Shown here: positions 52,931 through 63,913 of the stretch, in pieces
Numbering within the stretch: the first letter of the stretch is position 1
Layout of the letters: every line of letters starts with the position of its first letter
NCBI GenBank assembly: GCA_002786025.1
Contig: NHNW01000001.1
Coordinates: 1 to 64,000, forward strand
Source: Zasmidium citrigriseum
Taxonomy: Eukaryota > Ascomycota > Dothideomycetes > Mycosphaerellales > Mycosphaerellaceae
DNA: 64,000 nucleotides
Direction: 5' to 3'
Notes under the pieces: model-generated
Seen by the model: the letters and a program-made list of their open reading frames with translations, nothing else
Told to the model about the DNA's origin: nothing
The model's database searches: none
Position numbers and translations under genes: made by a program

Positions 52931-55922
52931 ATGGCATCAACCACAGCAGACAAACCCGCCCGCGAGCGAAAGCCCTCCACTTCGGCACCCATCACCGACT
53001 TCCAGGGTCCCATTGGACCCGAAGGCATCTCGAGACCTAAGCACAAGAGAACCGTGACGGGATTCGCTCCGCAGGAGATCAAGAGCATTGAGGCGAGTAT
53101 TCCGGAGGGACAGAGGGCGGCGTAAGTCATATATATACCGTTTGAGGAGGGACAATGGCTAACGATGAGGGTGGGGTAGATGGAGGAAATACGTGAGTTT
53201 AGATGGTGATGTTGGAGAATGGGGTTGAGGTTGCTGATGATGTGGACAGTCTGCGCATGAGTTCAAGACCAAGGATGAGTTTGATGCGGAGGTTGTCAAG
53301 CATATTGAGACGACGCTGGCGAGGAGTTTGTTTAATTGTGATGAGGCGTGAGTATACCCCAAGAACACCAAATGGCAAGTTTTGGGCTGATGAGATGCGG
53401 ATAGAGCGGCGTACGCTGGCACGGCTTTGGCCTTCCGTGACCGACTCATCATTGAGTGGAATCGGACGCAGCAGCAGCAGACTGCCGCTGATCCCAAGCG
53501 TGTTTACTGTGAGGCATTGAGTATGCTGTCAGGGTGGGTTGGATGCTGATTTGTGTTGGCAGACCTCTCATTGGAGTTCTTGATGGGCAGAGCTTTGGAC
53601 AACGCTATGCTCAACACTGGCATGAAGGATATTGCTTCTGGTAAGCTCTCATTCTCCAAATTGCAGGCTGTGCTGATTCTTGGTAGAGGGCCTCAAGGAT
53701 CTCGGCTTCCGCATGGAAGATGTCATCTCCCAAGAACGCGATGCCGCTCTCGGAAACGGCGGTCTCGGTCGTCTCGCCGCTTGCTTCCTCGACTCCCTCG
53801 CAACCCTCAACTACCCAGCCTGGGGATACGCCCTCCGCTACCGCTACGGTATCTTCAAGCAAGAGATCATTGACGGCTACCAAGTCGAGATTCCAGACTA
53901 CTGGCTCGACTTCAACCCATGGGAGTTCCCACGACACGACGTCACAGTCGACGTGCAGTTCTACGGAAACGTGAGGAAGTACACGGATGAGAGCGGAAAG
54001 CAAATCAGTGTGTGGGAGAACGGCGAGATCGTCACAGCTGTGGCTTACGATGCGCCGATTCCCGGATACGGGACCAAGACAACCAACAACCTCCGTCTGT
54101 GGTCGAGTAAGGCTTCCCACGGCGAGTTTGACTTTACCAAGTTCAACTCTGGCGAGTATGAGGCTTCCGTGGCGGACCAACAGCGTGCGGAGACCATCTC
54201 GGCTGTGCTGTACCCCAACGACAGCTTGGAGCGCGGAAAAGAGCTGAGATTGAAGCAGCAGTACTTTTGGTGTGCTGCTTCGCTGTTTGATATTGTGCGT
54301 CGGTTCAAGAAGTCGAAGAAGGCTTGGAAGGAGTTCCCCAACCAGGTCGCCATCCAGCTCAACGACACCCACCCAACTCTGGCCATTCCCGAATTGCAGC
54401 GCATCCTCATCGATCAGGAGGGTCTGGAATGGGATGAGGCTTGGAGTATCGTGCAGAAGACTTTTGGCTACACGAACCACACCGTGCTTCCAGAAGCTCT
54501 CGAGAAGTGGTCTGTGCCGCTCATCCAGCACCTTCTCCCACGACACCTCCAGATCATCTACGACATCAACCTCAATTTCCTGCAGTATGTGGAGAGGAAC
54601 TTCCCCAAGGACCGCGATATGCTGTCTCGGGTTTCCATCATCGAGGAGTCTCAGCCCAAGATGGTCCGTATGGCTTACTTGGCTGTTATTGGAAGCCACA
54701 AGGTCAACGGTGTTGCTGAGCTGCACTCTGATCTGATCAAGACGACCATCTTCAAGGATTTCGTCAAGATCTACGGACCTGACAAGTTTACGAATGTGAC
54801 GAACGGTATCACTCCACGACGATGGCTGCACCAGGCCAATCCGAGATTGTCTGAGCTGATCGCCAGCAAGCTCGGTGGCTACGACTTCCTCCGCGACCTG
54901 ACCATGCTCCACAAGCTGGAGGCGTACGTTGACGACAAGGAGTTCCGAAAGGAATTCCAAGAGATCAAGTACGCCAATAAGGTCCGCCTGGCCAAGTACA
55001 TCAAGGAAGTCAATGGCATCTCCGTCAACCCGGCCAGCTTGTTCGATATCCAAGTCAAGCGTATGCACGAGTACAAGCGACAGCAACTCAACATCTTTGG
55101 CGTCATCCACCGATACCTCGAACTCAAGGACATGTCTCCTGAAGAGAGGAAGAAGGTGCAGCCGCGTGTGAGCATCTTTGGTGGAAAGGCGGCTCCTGGA
55201 TACTGGATGGCCAAGACAGTGATTCATCTGATCAACCAGGTCAGTAAGGTCGTCAACAACGACAAGGAGATCGGCGATGCGTTGAAGGTGGTTTTCTTGG
55301 AGGATTACAACGTCAGCAAGGCGGAGATGATCTGCCCAGCAAGCGATATCTCGGAACATATCTCGACCGCTGGAACGGAGGCTTCGGGTACTTCGAACAT
55401 GAAGTTTGTGCTCAATGGTGGTTTGATCATTGGTACTTGTGATGGTGCCAATATTGAGGTGAGATTGATCATTACCCTTGACATAAACTTCTGCTAATTG
55501 ATTATGACCAGATCACCCGCGAAGTCGGCGAAGACAACATCTTCCTCTTCGGCAACCTCTCGGAAGACGTCGAGGACCTCCGCCACCAACACTTCTACGG
55601 CGACTTCACGCTCGACCCGTCCCTCGACCGCGTCTTCAAAACCATCCGCGAGGGCATGTTCGGCGACGCGGGCCAGTTCTCCGCCCTCGTCAACTCCATC
55701 GTCGACCACGGCGACTACTACCTCGTATCGGACGATTTCAAGAGCTACCTCGACACGCAGAAGCTGATTGATGAGGCGTATAAGAACCAGGAGGAGTGGT
55801 TGACCAAGACGATTACGAGTGTGAGCAGGATGGGTTTCTTTTCGAGTGATCGGTGTATTGATGAGTATGCGGAGATGATTTGGAATGTGGAGCCGGTTAA
55901 GGTGCAGGGGCAGGAGGCGTAG
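52931..55922 (+). CDS. GPH1: Glycogen phosphorylase
   Basis: 888 aa from seven exons: 52931-53121, 53180-53192, 53250-53347, 53405-53508, 53563-53640, 53687-55458 and 55512-55922. Introns run 46-58 nt, GT-AG throughout, and the sum is in frame. Exon 2 is only 13 nt (codes for the WRKY-like join A-WRKY) and is easily missed. GT35 enzyme releasing glucose-1-phosphate from glycogen in the cytosol. Signatures: YLSLEFLMGRAL, ERDAALGNGGLGRLAACFLDS, WEFPRHDV, QLNDTHPT and the pyridoxal phosphate site EASGTSNMKFVLNGG with its Lys. The N-terminal region has phosphorylatable Ser/Thr (KRTVTGF) as in fungal enzymes activated by phosphorylation. Full length for the family. Confidence 0.97.
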
Positions 55923-56103
55923 ATGATGAAGGGGGAAGTGGGTATGGGGGAGGGTGAGGGGAGGATGATGTTTCGGGCATTATATAGGTATACAGATACT
56001 GCAAAAGCATATGGGTAATGAGATGGGTATGGATGAATATATGAGGCATCTCACTCTTCTCGACCATTGCTTGTCAAAGCGTTTCGAGTCCTTTCACCGA
56101 TAC

Positions 56104-56583
56104 TCAATCCACTTCCCAGCGCCCTCCTCTCGAAGACTCCCGTTTGGGAATTTTTAGATTGTGGACTTCGCGGAAATGATCGACCAGTCTTTCTTTTCTC
56201 GTGAATCCGTTCTTTCTTTTCCGATCGCAGTGTGGGATTGTGCAGTCTATCAGACCCACGGCGATCTTGAAATGCACGATCGAGACGTGGCGTTGGAGGT
56301 CGGCGGAGCGGCTGAAGGTGGTGGTGCAGTTGAGATGAAGGCAGACGTGGTTTGAGGGGGCTTGCTGCGCCGTGGTGGCGTAAATGTGTGGTGGTGGCTG
56401 ATAGGAAGAGACGACGCTTGGAGACGAGTTCTCGGTGTTGGTATAGATAGGCGTTGTCGGATCGAGGTGCGATGTTTTGTGATGTGGGAGGGACTGAGGA
56501 ATATACCGGCCAGGATGGCTGCAAGTTTGTCGTGACCATTGCTGCTGACGACTAAGGAGAGATTGGAGCATCTTGTCTCTCAT
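56104..56583 (-). CDS. C2H2 zinc-finger protein (159 aa)
   Basis: 159 aa. The N-terminal half is Ser/Gln/Pro-rich. The second half carries two C2H2 fingers: CLHLNCTTTFSRSADLQRHVSIVH and a longer one starting DCTIPHC and ending RKERLVDHFREVH. The fingers fit the fungal type with CxxxxC spacing (four residues between the cysteines) seen in small putative transcription factors. The 5' end is uncertain: additional exons could lie in 56584-56880, where minus-strand frames exist but show no domain. It is convergent to GPH1. Confidence 0.72.
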   Translation of the reverse strand: MRDKMLQSLLSRQQQWSRQTCSHPGRYIPQSLPHHKTSHLDPTTPIYTNTENSSPSVVSSYQPPPHIYATTAQQAPSNHVCLHLNCTTTFSRSADLQRHVSIVHFKIAVGLIDCTIPHCDRKRKNGFTRKERLVDHFREVHNLKIPKRESSRGGRWEVD

Positions 56584-57123
56584 CGCCTATTTCGTCGACT
56601 GCAGTGTGGCTCGCAGAGATTGGATCGGGAGCCTGTTGGTTGCTGTAGTAGCTCCAGCCGTGCGAAAAGGAGTCCGTGGTAGGTCTGCCGTAATATCGAC
56701 AACTGCTCTTGCAGTATTACACGAGGCTTGAGGGGAAATAGGGCAATGATTCCGGAGTGGCCATAGGGTGGAAATATGTTGTACAATATACATAGACGGA
56801 CGCTGTTGTTGCTGCACATCATCTCGAGCTCGCGTAGGCAATGGCGTCCGATTATCTCTCAGCCTCGAACATGATGGCAACGTGACACGCTCAGATCGAA
56901 TGGCAAGAAGGCTGCCAATAGGTTACTCGCAAGAAAGCGTGATTGCTAACATCGAGTTGTTCTGGTACGTGCAGGATATCCGCTGGAAGACAGTCATCTC
57001 TAGAGCGGGAAAGGATCTGGGAACTATTCAACCGTCATCTGAATCATTGCATCAATCATCAATAAAGAAAAGTCACAATCAACCCACGCCATATGTACAA
57101 ACCCTCATACCTTCATCACAATC
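56584..57123. other. Intergenic region, possible 5' exon of the C2H2 gene
   Basis: 540 bp. Minus-strand frames up to 97 codons at 56587-56880 have unremarkable content; they may be 5' untranslated sequence or an upstream exon of the zinc-finger gene. No RNA gene or repeat is seen. Confidence 0.35.
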
Positions 57124-58040
57124 TTAGAAGTCACCTCCATCATCCCCACCGAAATCGTCACCGCCTCCACCATCCTCATACCCCTCCTGATACGCATCCT
57201 GCTCATGATCATCAACAGCATCCATGAGCAACGCGCCACCCACAAGACCCGCTCCAGCACCAAGTAGCGCACCACCTCCAGCGCCCATCCCACCTCCATG
57301 TCGTCGCTGTGGCTGCCCGTAGTATCCGCCCTGCTGTGGCGGGTAACCTCCATAGCCCTGCTGCGGAGGATAACCGCCGTACTGTTGAGGAGGATATCCA
57401 CCATAGCCCTGCTGAGGGTAACCACCTCCGTACCCCTGCTGCGGCCGCGAAGACGAGCCACCGCCAAGCTTGCTGCTCAATTTACTAAACAGTCCGCCTT
57501 TACTCTTCGTCTGCTCTTGCGGTGGCGCCGGCGATCCATACTGCGGCGCCTGGCCATAAGGACTTCCTTGCTGTCCATACGGCGCACCTCCCTGCTGTCC
57601 ATAGTAACTATCGCTCGCCCCACGACTCCCCGTCGCATTCCGCGCTCTCTCATCCTCTTCCTGCTGCAATCGCCTCGCGTACGCCTCGTCGTCGACGGTA
57701 TTATGCGAACCTGCGGCGCCGTTGTACGGGTTATTACTCCCAAATCCGCCCTTTTCCGGTCCTGTCGGTCGACTCGAGCTGTGGTCGTAGGTTGGCGGTG
57801 GGCCCGGCGGGGGCGCGTGGTCGGGGCCGTAGATGGGCTCGGTGGGCTTGTCCCATTGGGATTGTTTCGTGTAGATGTTGACGTAGAACCATTCTTTGTA
57901 TTGGTCGTTCCAGATGGCTTTGTAGCCCTATCACCCAAATATCAGTCAGAAGGCGAGGCGCGGAGAGTGTAGGTGGATGTGTGTCTTACCTCTGGGACTT
58001 TAGGCGGCGGGGGTCCTGCCGGTGGGGCGTAATCGGCCAT
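57124..58040 (-). CDS. WW-domain protein with Gly/Pro/Tyr/Gln-rich tail
   Basis: 284 aa from exons 57990-58040 and 57124-57927 (62-nt intron). Exon 1 encodes MADYAPPAGPPPPKVPE and the join gives a full WW domain: VPEGYKAIWNDQYKEWFYVN followed by ...QSQWDKP, with both signature tryptophans and the final proline. WW domains bind proline-rich peptides. Next come a disordered spacer, YGQQG repeats, a short basic KSKGGLFSKLSSKLGGG segment, and tandem YGGYPPQQ-type repeats. A glycine-rich hydrophobic patch (GGGALLGAGAGLVGGALLMDA) and an acidic Asp/Gly tail end the protein. This architecture is widespread in filamentous fungi. The patch may associate with membrane. The low-complexity tail could drive self-association; that is inference. 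Confidence 0.88.
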
Positions 58041-58413
58041 GATTGTCTTAGGCGGATGTTTGATTAGGGAATGCGGTGGTGAGAATGGGAGAAGAGGTGG
58101 CTGTTATAGGTAGGTGATGCGATCCATCTCGTCTTGTCGCCGGCCGCGGAAGGTGCTGCCTACCCCACGTGTTTTGAGTGAATGAGTGATGTCAGATTCG
58201 TCATCGCGGGGCTGTGCTGTGTGGCGTAACGAGGCGTCGGCATGTGATGGCGCCGATGAACGAAAGGGTCTTTCATTGTTTGGACAATGAAGAATTGGGA
58301 TGGTAAAGTGTGCGAAGAAGGAAGATGTCTTAAAGATCGGATTCTGAAGATGATGTGCTGTCGGTTCCACAACCACCCCTGCCTAGACTGCATTTCATCG
58401 TCTTGGCGAGATC
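58041..58413. other. Intergenic region, no gene seen
   Basis: 373 bp between the start of the WW gene and the stop of the epoxide hydrolase. A frame that reads through the end of the hydrolase on the minus strand is the unspliced shadow of its last exon. Nothing else is supported. Confidence 0.4.
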
Positions 58414-59694
58414 TTACACCTTCGACTTGATGAAGCCCCTTGTGCCCCAGTAGCCTGGCCAGTGCTTGGGACAGGCTTCCACGAGCCATCTCGCGAGCAC
58501 TCCATTGACCTCGACGGGCTTCTCCTGCGGCACCCAATGTCCGGCATCTAGAGCAAGTCAGCCAAGGCCGGTAATGAATGGATTTCGAATACTCACCAAT
58601 ACTCGCCTCCGTCAAATTCGTGCAGTACTTCCTCTGAGGCTCAGCCAGTCTCGAATTGACGGTATCGCAGATGGTGTCATACTTCGCCTCGATGAACAAG
58701 ATCGGCATGTGCAGGTAGCCATCATTCTTGGCCTTGTCGAAGAAATACTTCCGGTTGGCAGCGTGGTTGGCATACCACGCATCCGCACCCCAGAAACTCG
58801 TCTTCTCCATTGCCTTCACCAACTCCTCGTAGACTTCTTCCTCGATGCAGACATTCTCACTGGGAATCTGTCTCCACGCAGGATCCGGCTTCTCGATCCC
58901 GCCGAACCAGCCACCCACAGAGACGACCTGGGAGGTGAACGCTGGCTTGCCGAGACTCTCTGGCTTGCCCTTGGAATAACCAGCTCGAAGGAATGCGGCG
59001 GGATCTTTGTCGAACCATTCAGTCGCTTTTTCAAATTCGAGCTCGTAGAAGTTCTGGTAGTCCCACTGTCCAAAGGGGAATTTGTCTTCGGGGTACATTT
59101 CGCGATTGACGAATTTGAGGGCTTCTTCCAGGCCGAGTTCGAGGACGCGAGCTGGGACTGCCATGCCGCAGACGCCGATGCATTTCTCCGGGTAGTGTTC
59201 TGCGAAAGACTGGATGCGGTCAGCATTGCGGCGGGCCTGCAGGTGAGATGGGATTGCTCACCCAGACTGCTCCGCATCCCCAGTCATGGCCAACCCAGAC
59301 GGCGTCTTCTCTACCCAAATGCTCGAGCAGGGCCACCATGCCGTTGTTGATGGATTCGAGGGAGTAGTCTTCCCTAACCTTGCGGGCGGTAGATTTGTTA
59401 TAGCCTGCGAAAATGATTAGTCTCTTCCTGTAAGTGGTGGGTGGTTGACCTACCTGGCATATCCGGTGCAATCACACGGAAGCCCAGAGCTGAGAATGCC
59501 TCAATCTGTGGCTTCCACGTGAGGCCGATGGCGGGCCAGCCTGAGATGCATTAGCTTGCTGCTGTGCAGTTCAAGTCATTTTGCTCACCATGGATGAAAA
59601 TGAGCAGCGGTCCCTCCGTCGGCCCAGCAGCGAGATAAAACGTTTCCTTCTCCCCTCCAGCATACTTGAAGGTATGCTCCTCAAAAGGCGCCAT
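58414..59694 (-). CDS. Soluble epoxide hydrolase-like alpha/beta hydrolase
   Basis: 360 aa from five exons: 59589-59694, 59454-59540, 59262-59404, 58597-59209 and 58414-58547; introns 48, 49, 52 and 49 nt, in frame. The third acceptor must be CCAG at 59210 to give AVWSFAEHYPEKC; the CAG 27 nt closer to the donor leaves an intron too short. Family: opens epoxides, or related hydrolysis, in the cytosol. Motifs: FIHGWP (HGxP oxyanion motif), VGHDWGCGAVW with the nucleophilic Asp, a cap domain with WFDKDPAAFL and YANHAANRKYFF, and the catalytic His in DAGHWVPQEKP. The substrate is unknown. It is the last recognisable gene before the right-hand RIP island. Confidence 0.93.
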
Positions 59695-60019
59695 CCTGAC
59701 TCAAGCCAATCGTGTCAGAACGGCTTGTCCCCGTTGTGGTGAAGTATAGGAAAGAGGGAAGCGGGGTCGAAGGAAAGGGAAGCGAAGTCAGTCAGAACAA
59801 CACGAGCTTATATATACCTTTCTTAATCTGGGCTGATGTCGTCCAGTCCAGCTCGCTTGGCAATGGGTGCACGAGTACGAATCGAAGGAGCCATCCAATG
59901 TGCTTGCCCGGGTGGAGTTGGGGGTAGCCTAAACGTTAGTTTGTGTCATCTCAAGTGGATTACCTGACTTTTCGTCAAAACTGCCCAACTGCTTAACTGC
60001 TTAAGTGAAATCTGCCTAA
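59695..60019. other. Transition from gene island to RIP island
   Basis: 325 bp upstream of the epoxide hydrolase. CA and TG are still normal here, up to about 60017 (GTGAAATCTGCC), then vanish within a few bases. It includes the duplicate AACTGCTTAACTGCTTAAGTG at 59988-60008. Confidence 0.5.
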
Positions 60020-60095
60020 AGCGGCTTAGCGTCTCGGGACTTTCTATTCTCTAACCTTACCTCTCGACTTTAATAAACCTTTATCCTATTATAGT

Positions 60096-60133
60096 TTTAC
60101 TATAAAGTAAGATTTATACTTTATAGAGAAATA
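60096..60133. repeat. Direct repeat B, copy 1, with internal hairpin
   Basis: Contains CTATAAAGTA and its inverse TACTTTATAG separated by 8 nt, then AGAGAAATAG. It is matched by 63436-63474 in the same orientation. It lies about 80 bp inside the RIP island edge. Such paired copies could be the ends of an LTR element or two copies of a small insertion. Confidence 0.6.
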
Positions 60134-60324
60134 GGCTAGAGTTATAATTAGGCTATTATTCTTAAAGTAGGGATATCTTAGACCTACGCCTAAGGAAAGA
60201 GCAAAGGAGAGAGCCGTTAGAGACTATAATTAAAAGCTTACTATTATTACTACTTAATTTACTCGCTTAGAATTACGCTATTCTATACTTAGTATAGGTT
60301 AGGTAGAGGATTCCCTATTTAGTT

Positions 60325-60361
60325 CTTCCGCGAAGTAAGGGCCCTACTTCGTAGAAGAATA
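60325..60361. repeat. Hairpin motif, CGAAGTA...TACTTCG type
   Basis: Inverted repeat CGAAGTAAGGG / CCCTACTTCG with no spacer, followed by TAGAAGAAT. It belongs to a small family with members near 62168, 62305 and 62749. Confidence 0.6.
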
Positions 60362-62156
60362 ATAATAGGGAGTAAAGTAAAGGAGTATATATAAATAGGG
60401 ATAATAGAAGCTAAGAAATTAAAAAGGCTACTCTTTACTTATAGACTTCTAATTTTCTTCTTCTACCTATATACCTACTTCTAATAACTATCTTAAATAC
60501 TATCTATATTATAATAGTTACTATAAATATACTACTACCGCCGCCTTACTACCCTCCTCTTACTACCTACTATATCTAGCTCTAGCGCTTATCATTTCGT
60601 CTCGTCTATTATTAACTATAATAAAGTATATCTTCTACTTCTTAAGTAGTAGCGAGCTTAAGCTAATTAGCGATATAGGCTACTATAAATCGTATTACGC
60701 GTTTTATCTACTATAGTAAGCTTCGCTCGTAGTATAATAAGGATAGCTATTATATTCGTCCTACTAGCCTTAGTTATTATAAGCGTTTCTTTATTCGCTA
60801 TATCGAGTACGCTACTATTCGTTACTCTACTCGTAAGTCTTTAATATTATAGTAACGATCTAACTTTAGATAATAGTATACTAATATTAATAGTCCGCTA
60901 TACGCTTACCTATATCTACGTCTACCTTACTACCTATTATTAGGCTACTCGTACTACTCTACTTACTAGTACTCGCGCTTATACTCTCGCTTACTCCTTT
61001 AGTACGTATTTAAATATTAGACTTAGCCTTTAGATAGTAGCTTACTAATATTAATATAGGCTATAATCTACTTACTCGCGCCTACGCCTATCTTACTACT
61101 CGTCGTTTAGCTACTACTCGTCGTTTTACTAGTACTACTAGCGCTCTTCTCTTTAGTAAGTCTCTAACGACTACTTAAACCTTAAAGGATAGTAAGCTAA
61201 TATTAAAGTAGTCTATCGCTTATAAGTACGCGCTTATAAGTATAGAGCTACTACTACTACTACTCCTTCGCTATCTCTATTAGATTTCGATAACGAAATT
61301 AATAACTTATAAGTCTTCTAGTCCTCGCTTAATCTATAGCTAGACTAGTAGCTAATATATAGATATAGCTTTATACTCGACGACGACGACTTTATAGGCC
61401 CTAAGCCTAATAATACTACTACTACTACTACTATTACTAGCTAGCCTACTATTAGCGATCCCTCTAGTTCTAGTCTAGTCGCTAGCCCTATCTCTACCTT
61501 TACCGTCCCTATTATAGCCCTAGTAGCCTCTAAGTCTACTATTACTACCGCTATACTACGCCCTATTAGTTAGCTAAAGGGGTTAACGAAGGTTACTCTT
61601 CGTTACCCTAAGTAGGATAGTAAGTAGTAGTTAGTCCCTAAGTATAAGTAGGGTAAGTAGGAGGACTAGAATAAGTCTAATAAGGATAGGCGCTACGCCT
61701 AGTCTAAAGTAATTTAATCCTAAGTTAGCTATAAATTAATAGATCGCTAACGTTTCGTAGACTAGCCGCCTTATAGAGGAGAATAGTATTCTATAGGCTA
61801 CTAGGCCTTATAAGAACTACTATCGTAATAGTACGTAGTATATAGTACTACTAGAGAGCGGTAAATATATAAAGTATATCTTCGACGTTAAGCCCTACGT
61901 ACTATAGATAGCTCTTATTTTAGGTTACTATATAGCGTCTATCTACTATATTACTATAGGCGTTTTACTATATTATATCTATCTACTAGGTCCCTATACT
62001 TTAGGCTAGGCCTTAGAGCCCTATAAATAATAAAAGCTTACTCTATCTATATATTCTTAGTTTCCTTCCTCGTCTTAACGTCGATATCTCGTCTTAATCG
62101 CCTATCTTAGTTAATTAGTATTAACTCCCTCTTAAAGTATAGCTTTAAGTATACCT

Positions 62157-62345
62157 CTAATTACTAGAATTCCTCTATAAAGCGGCGTATATATATCGTA
62201 GAAGAATTACTTATATTTAGAATATATAGCTTACGTATACCGCGAATCGACTAGGTAGTCGTACTCCTTATTCTTAACTTACGTATATATTTCTAAGTAC
62301 TAGAATTTTTCTACGAAGTAGCGTATATATATTATAGAAAAATTA
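62157..62345. repeat. Tandem duplicate of about 140 bp containing hairpin motifs
   Basis: CTAATTACTAGAATTCCTCTATAAAGCGGCGTATATATATCGTAGAAGAATTACTTA-type text at about 62157-62213 recurs at about 62293-62350 as CTAAGTACTAGAATTTTTCTACGAAGTAGCGTATATATATTATAGAAAAATTACTTA-type text. Each copy is followed by a (A/G)ATCGACTA / GTCGACTA stretch. The copies are about 136-140 bp apart and diverged. Confidence 0.55.
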
Positions 62346-62421
62346 CTTAGCTTTAAAGCCCTTAAATTAAATCCTTATCCTATATATACTACGAGTCGAC
62401 TAAGGGACGCTATCTTCCTCT

Positions 62422-62581
62422 TTCTTAACCTCTAGCCTAGTAGTATACCTCTTCTTAACCTCTAGCCTAGTAGTATAATCCTTCTTCTTAACCTACTTCG
62501 CTAGAACGGTAACGCTAAGTAGTAGTAAGGATTAGACGTCTAGTATAGCGATAGAAGGATTAGACGTCTAGTATAGCGATA
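62422..62581. repeat. Two short tandem duplications (30 bp and 28 bp)
   Basis: The segment TTCTTAACCTCTAGCCTAGT plus AGTATA occurs at 62422 and 62452 (30-bp spacing). The segment AAGGATTAGACGTCTAGTAT plus AGCGATA occurs at 62527 and 62555 (28-bp spacing). Both pairs are nearly perfect despite RIP, so they either postdate most mutations or mutated to the same saturated end state. Confidence 0.75.
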
Positions 62582-62746
62582 CGAGTATAAGACGTAGGCT
62601 AGTCGAGTTATTATAAGTTACGCGTAGGAGTAGAAGATATTACGAGACGGATAAGACGAGATAGACTACGAGTTCTTCTATAATAATAGTATACTATACG
62701 TACTAATAGGGATCCTTATAGCTTAGTAGTATATAGAGTATCGAAT

Positions 62747-62785
62747 TCTCCTACGAAGTAACGGCCTAGCTTCGTAGAAGAATTA
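62747..62785. repeat. Hairpin motif, CTACGAAGT...GCTTCGTAG type
   Basis: Inverted repeat CCTACGAAGT / GCTTCGTAG(A) with a 10-nt loop, ending in AAGAATTAG. It resembles the hairpin at 60325. Confidence 0.55.
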
Positions 62786-63435
62786 GTAACCTTACTAAAG
62801 AAACGGAACTTAGGTACCTCTTATATTAAGTATTTCTATTAGTAATAGTACTATTCGATATACCTTTTACGGGCCCTACTCCTTACGCCTACACGATTAG
62901 TAACGTTAGAGAGATAACGTTAAGTACTAGTATTACCGTTAAGAGTCGTAGATATTATAATCGCGTCGTTCTAGCTCCTTAGGAAGGCCTAGCGCTCGTA
63001 GCTAGTTTTCCCGCTTAAGTCTCTAATATATTAGAAGTTATTTAGGAGTAGGCTAATAAGATATAGGCGTATAGAGGTTATAGATTAAAGATAGAGGATA
63101 TAGAGGTATAGAAGTCCTAGATACGTTAATAAAGTTATAGTAGGTAAATAAGCTACTAACGCGTATTAAAATATAAGTTACGTTATAGATAATAGATATA
63201 CGCTATATCTAGTATAACGTCTATAGTAACTTAGGAGATCTTAGCCTAAGGTACTAGGGTTACTTAGGGTAAATATATCTACTAGAGTTAGGGACTACGA
63301 GGTTAGTATACTATTAATATAGCTCGGAGGTAGCTCGCTATTTAAAAGAATAACTAATAGATCGATTTAAAAAATTACTATATAGTTAAGGAAGCTAGTA
63401 TAAGAAGTAGAGTATTTAGGGGGTAAGTCTTTAAT

Positions 63436-63474
63436 TTTACTATAAAGTAGAATATATACTTTATAGAGAAATAG
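63436..63474. repeat. Direct repeat B, copy 2
   Basis: TTTACTATAAAGTA, then TATACTTTATAGAGAAATAG, matching 60096-60133 with a few differences in the loop. The distance between copies is about 3.34 kb. Confidence 0.6.
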
Positions 63475-63741
63475 TTAGCTAAGCTAGGTATTAAAGGACT
63501 TCTAAGGAAGGAACGTAAGGAGATAGGTTAGATAATACTAAAATTAGTAGTAATCGATAGTCTCGTAGATTTAGTTTAATATTAAGTAACTATAGTTAAG
63601 GACTAATAAAAAGGGGTAAGCTAGTTAAAGAAACGATTTAACGATAGCTATAGAAGATAGCTATACTCTAGCTACGAAGACGGCTCTAAAGGCTTAATAT
63701 AGCTACTATCTAGTAGTAGGGAGAGTTCTAATACTTAAGAT

Positions 63742-63913
63742 TACTCGAGATCTACTACTATCTAGCCTTAGGGGCGGCGAGATACTCGAGGTCTACTACT
63801 ATCTAGCCTTTAGGAGCGTTCTAATACTCGAGATCTACTACCGTCTAGCCTTCGAGAGCGTTCTAATACTCGAGATCTACTACTATCTAGCCTTAGGGGC
63901 GGCGAGATACTCG
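63742..63913. repeat. 42-bp minisatellite, four units
   Basis: TACTCGAG recurs at 63742, 63783, 63825, 63867 and 63908 (spacing 41, 42, 42, 41). Units share CTACTACTATCTAGCCTT and end alternately in GGGGCGGCGAGA or GAGCGTTCTAA, so two unit types are interleaved. A decayed further copy may precede at 63725. Confidence 0.9.

Noticed and set aside
53611..55359. A 582-codon minus-strand open frame
   Set aside because: It lies antisense to the main exon of glycogen phosphorylase, whose motifs are unmistakable; the antisense frame has no domain and is a product of biased codon use.
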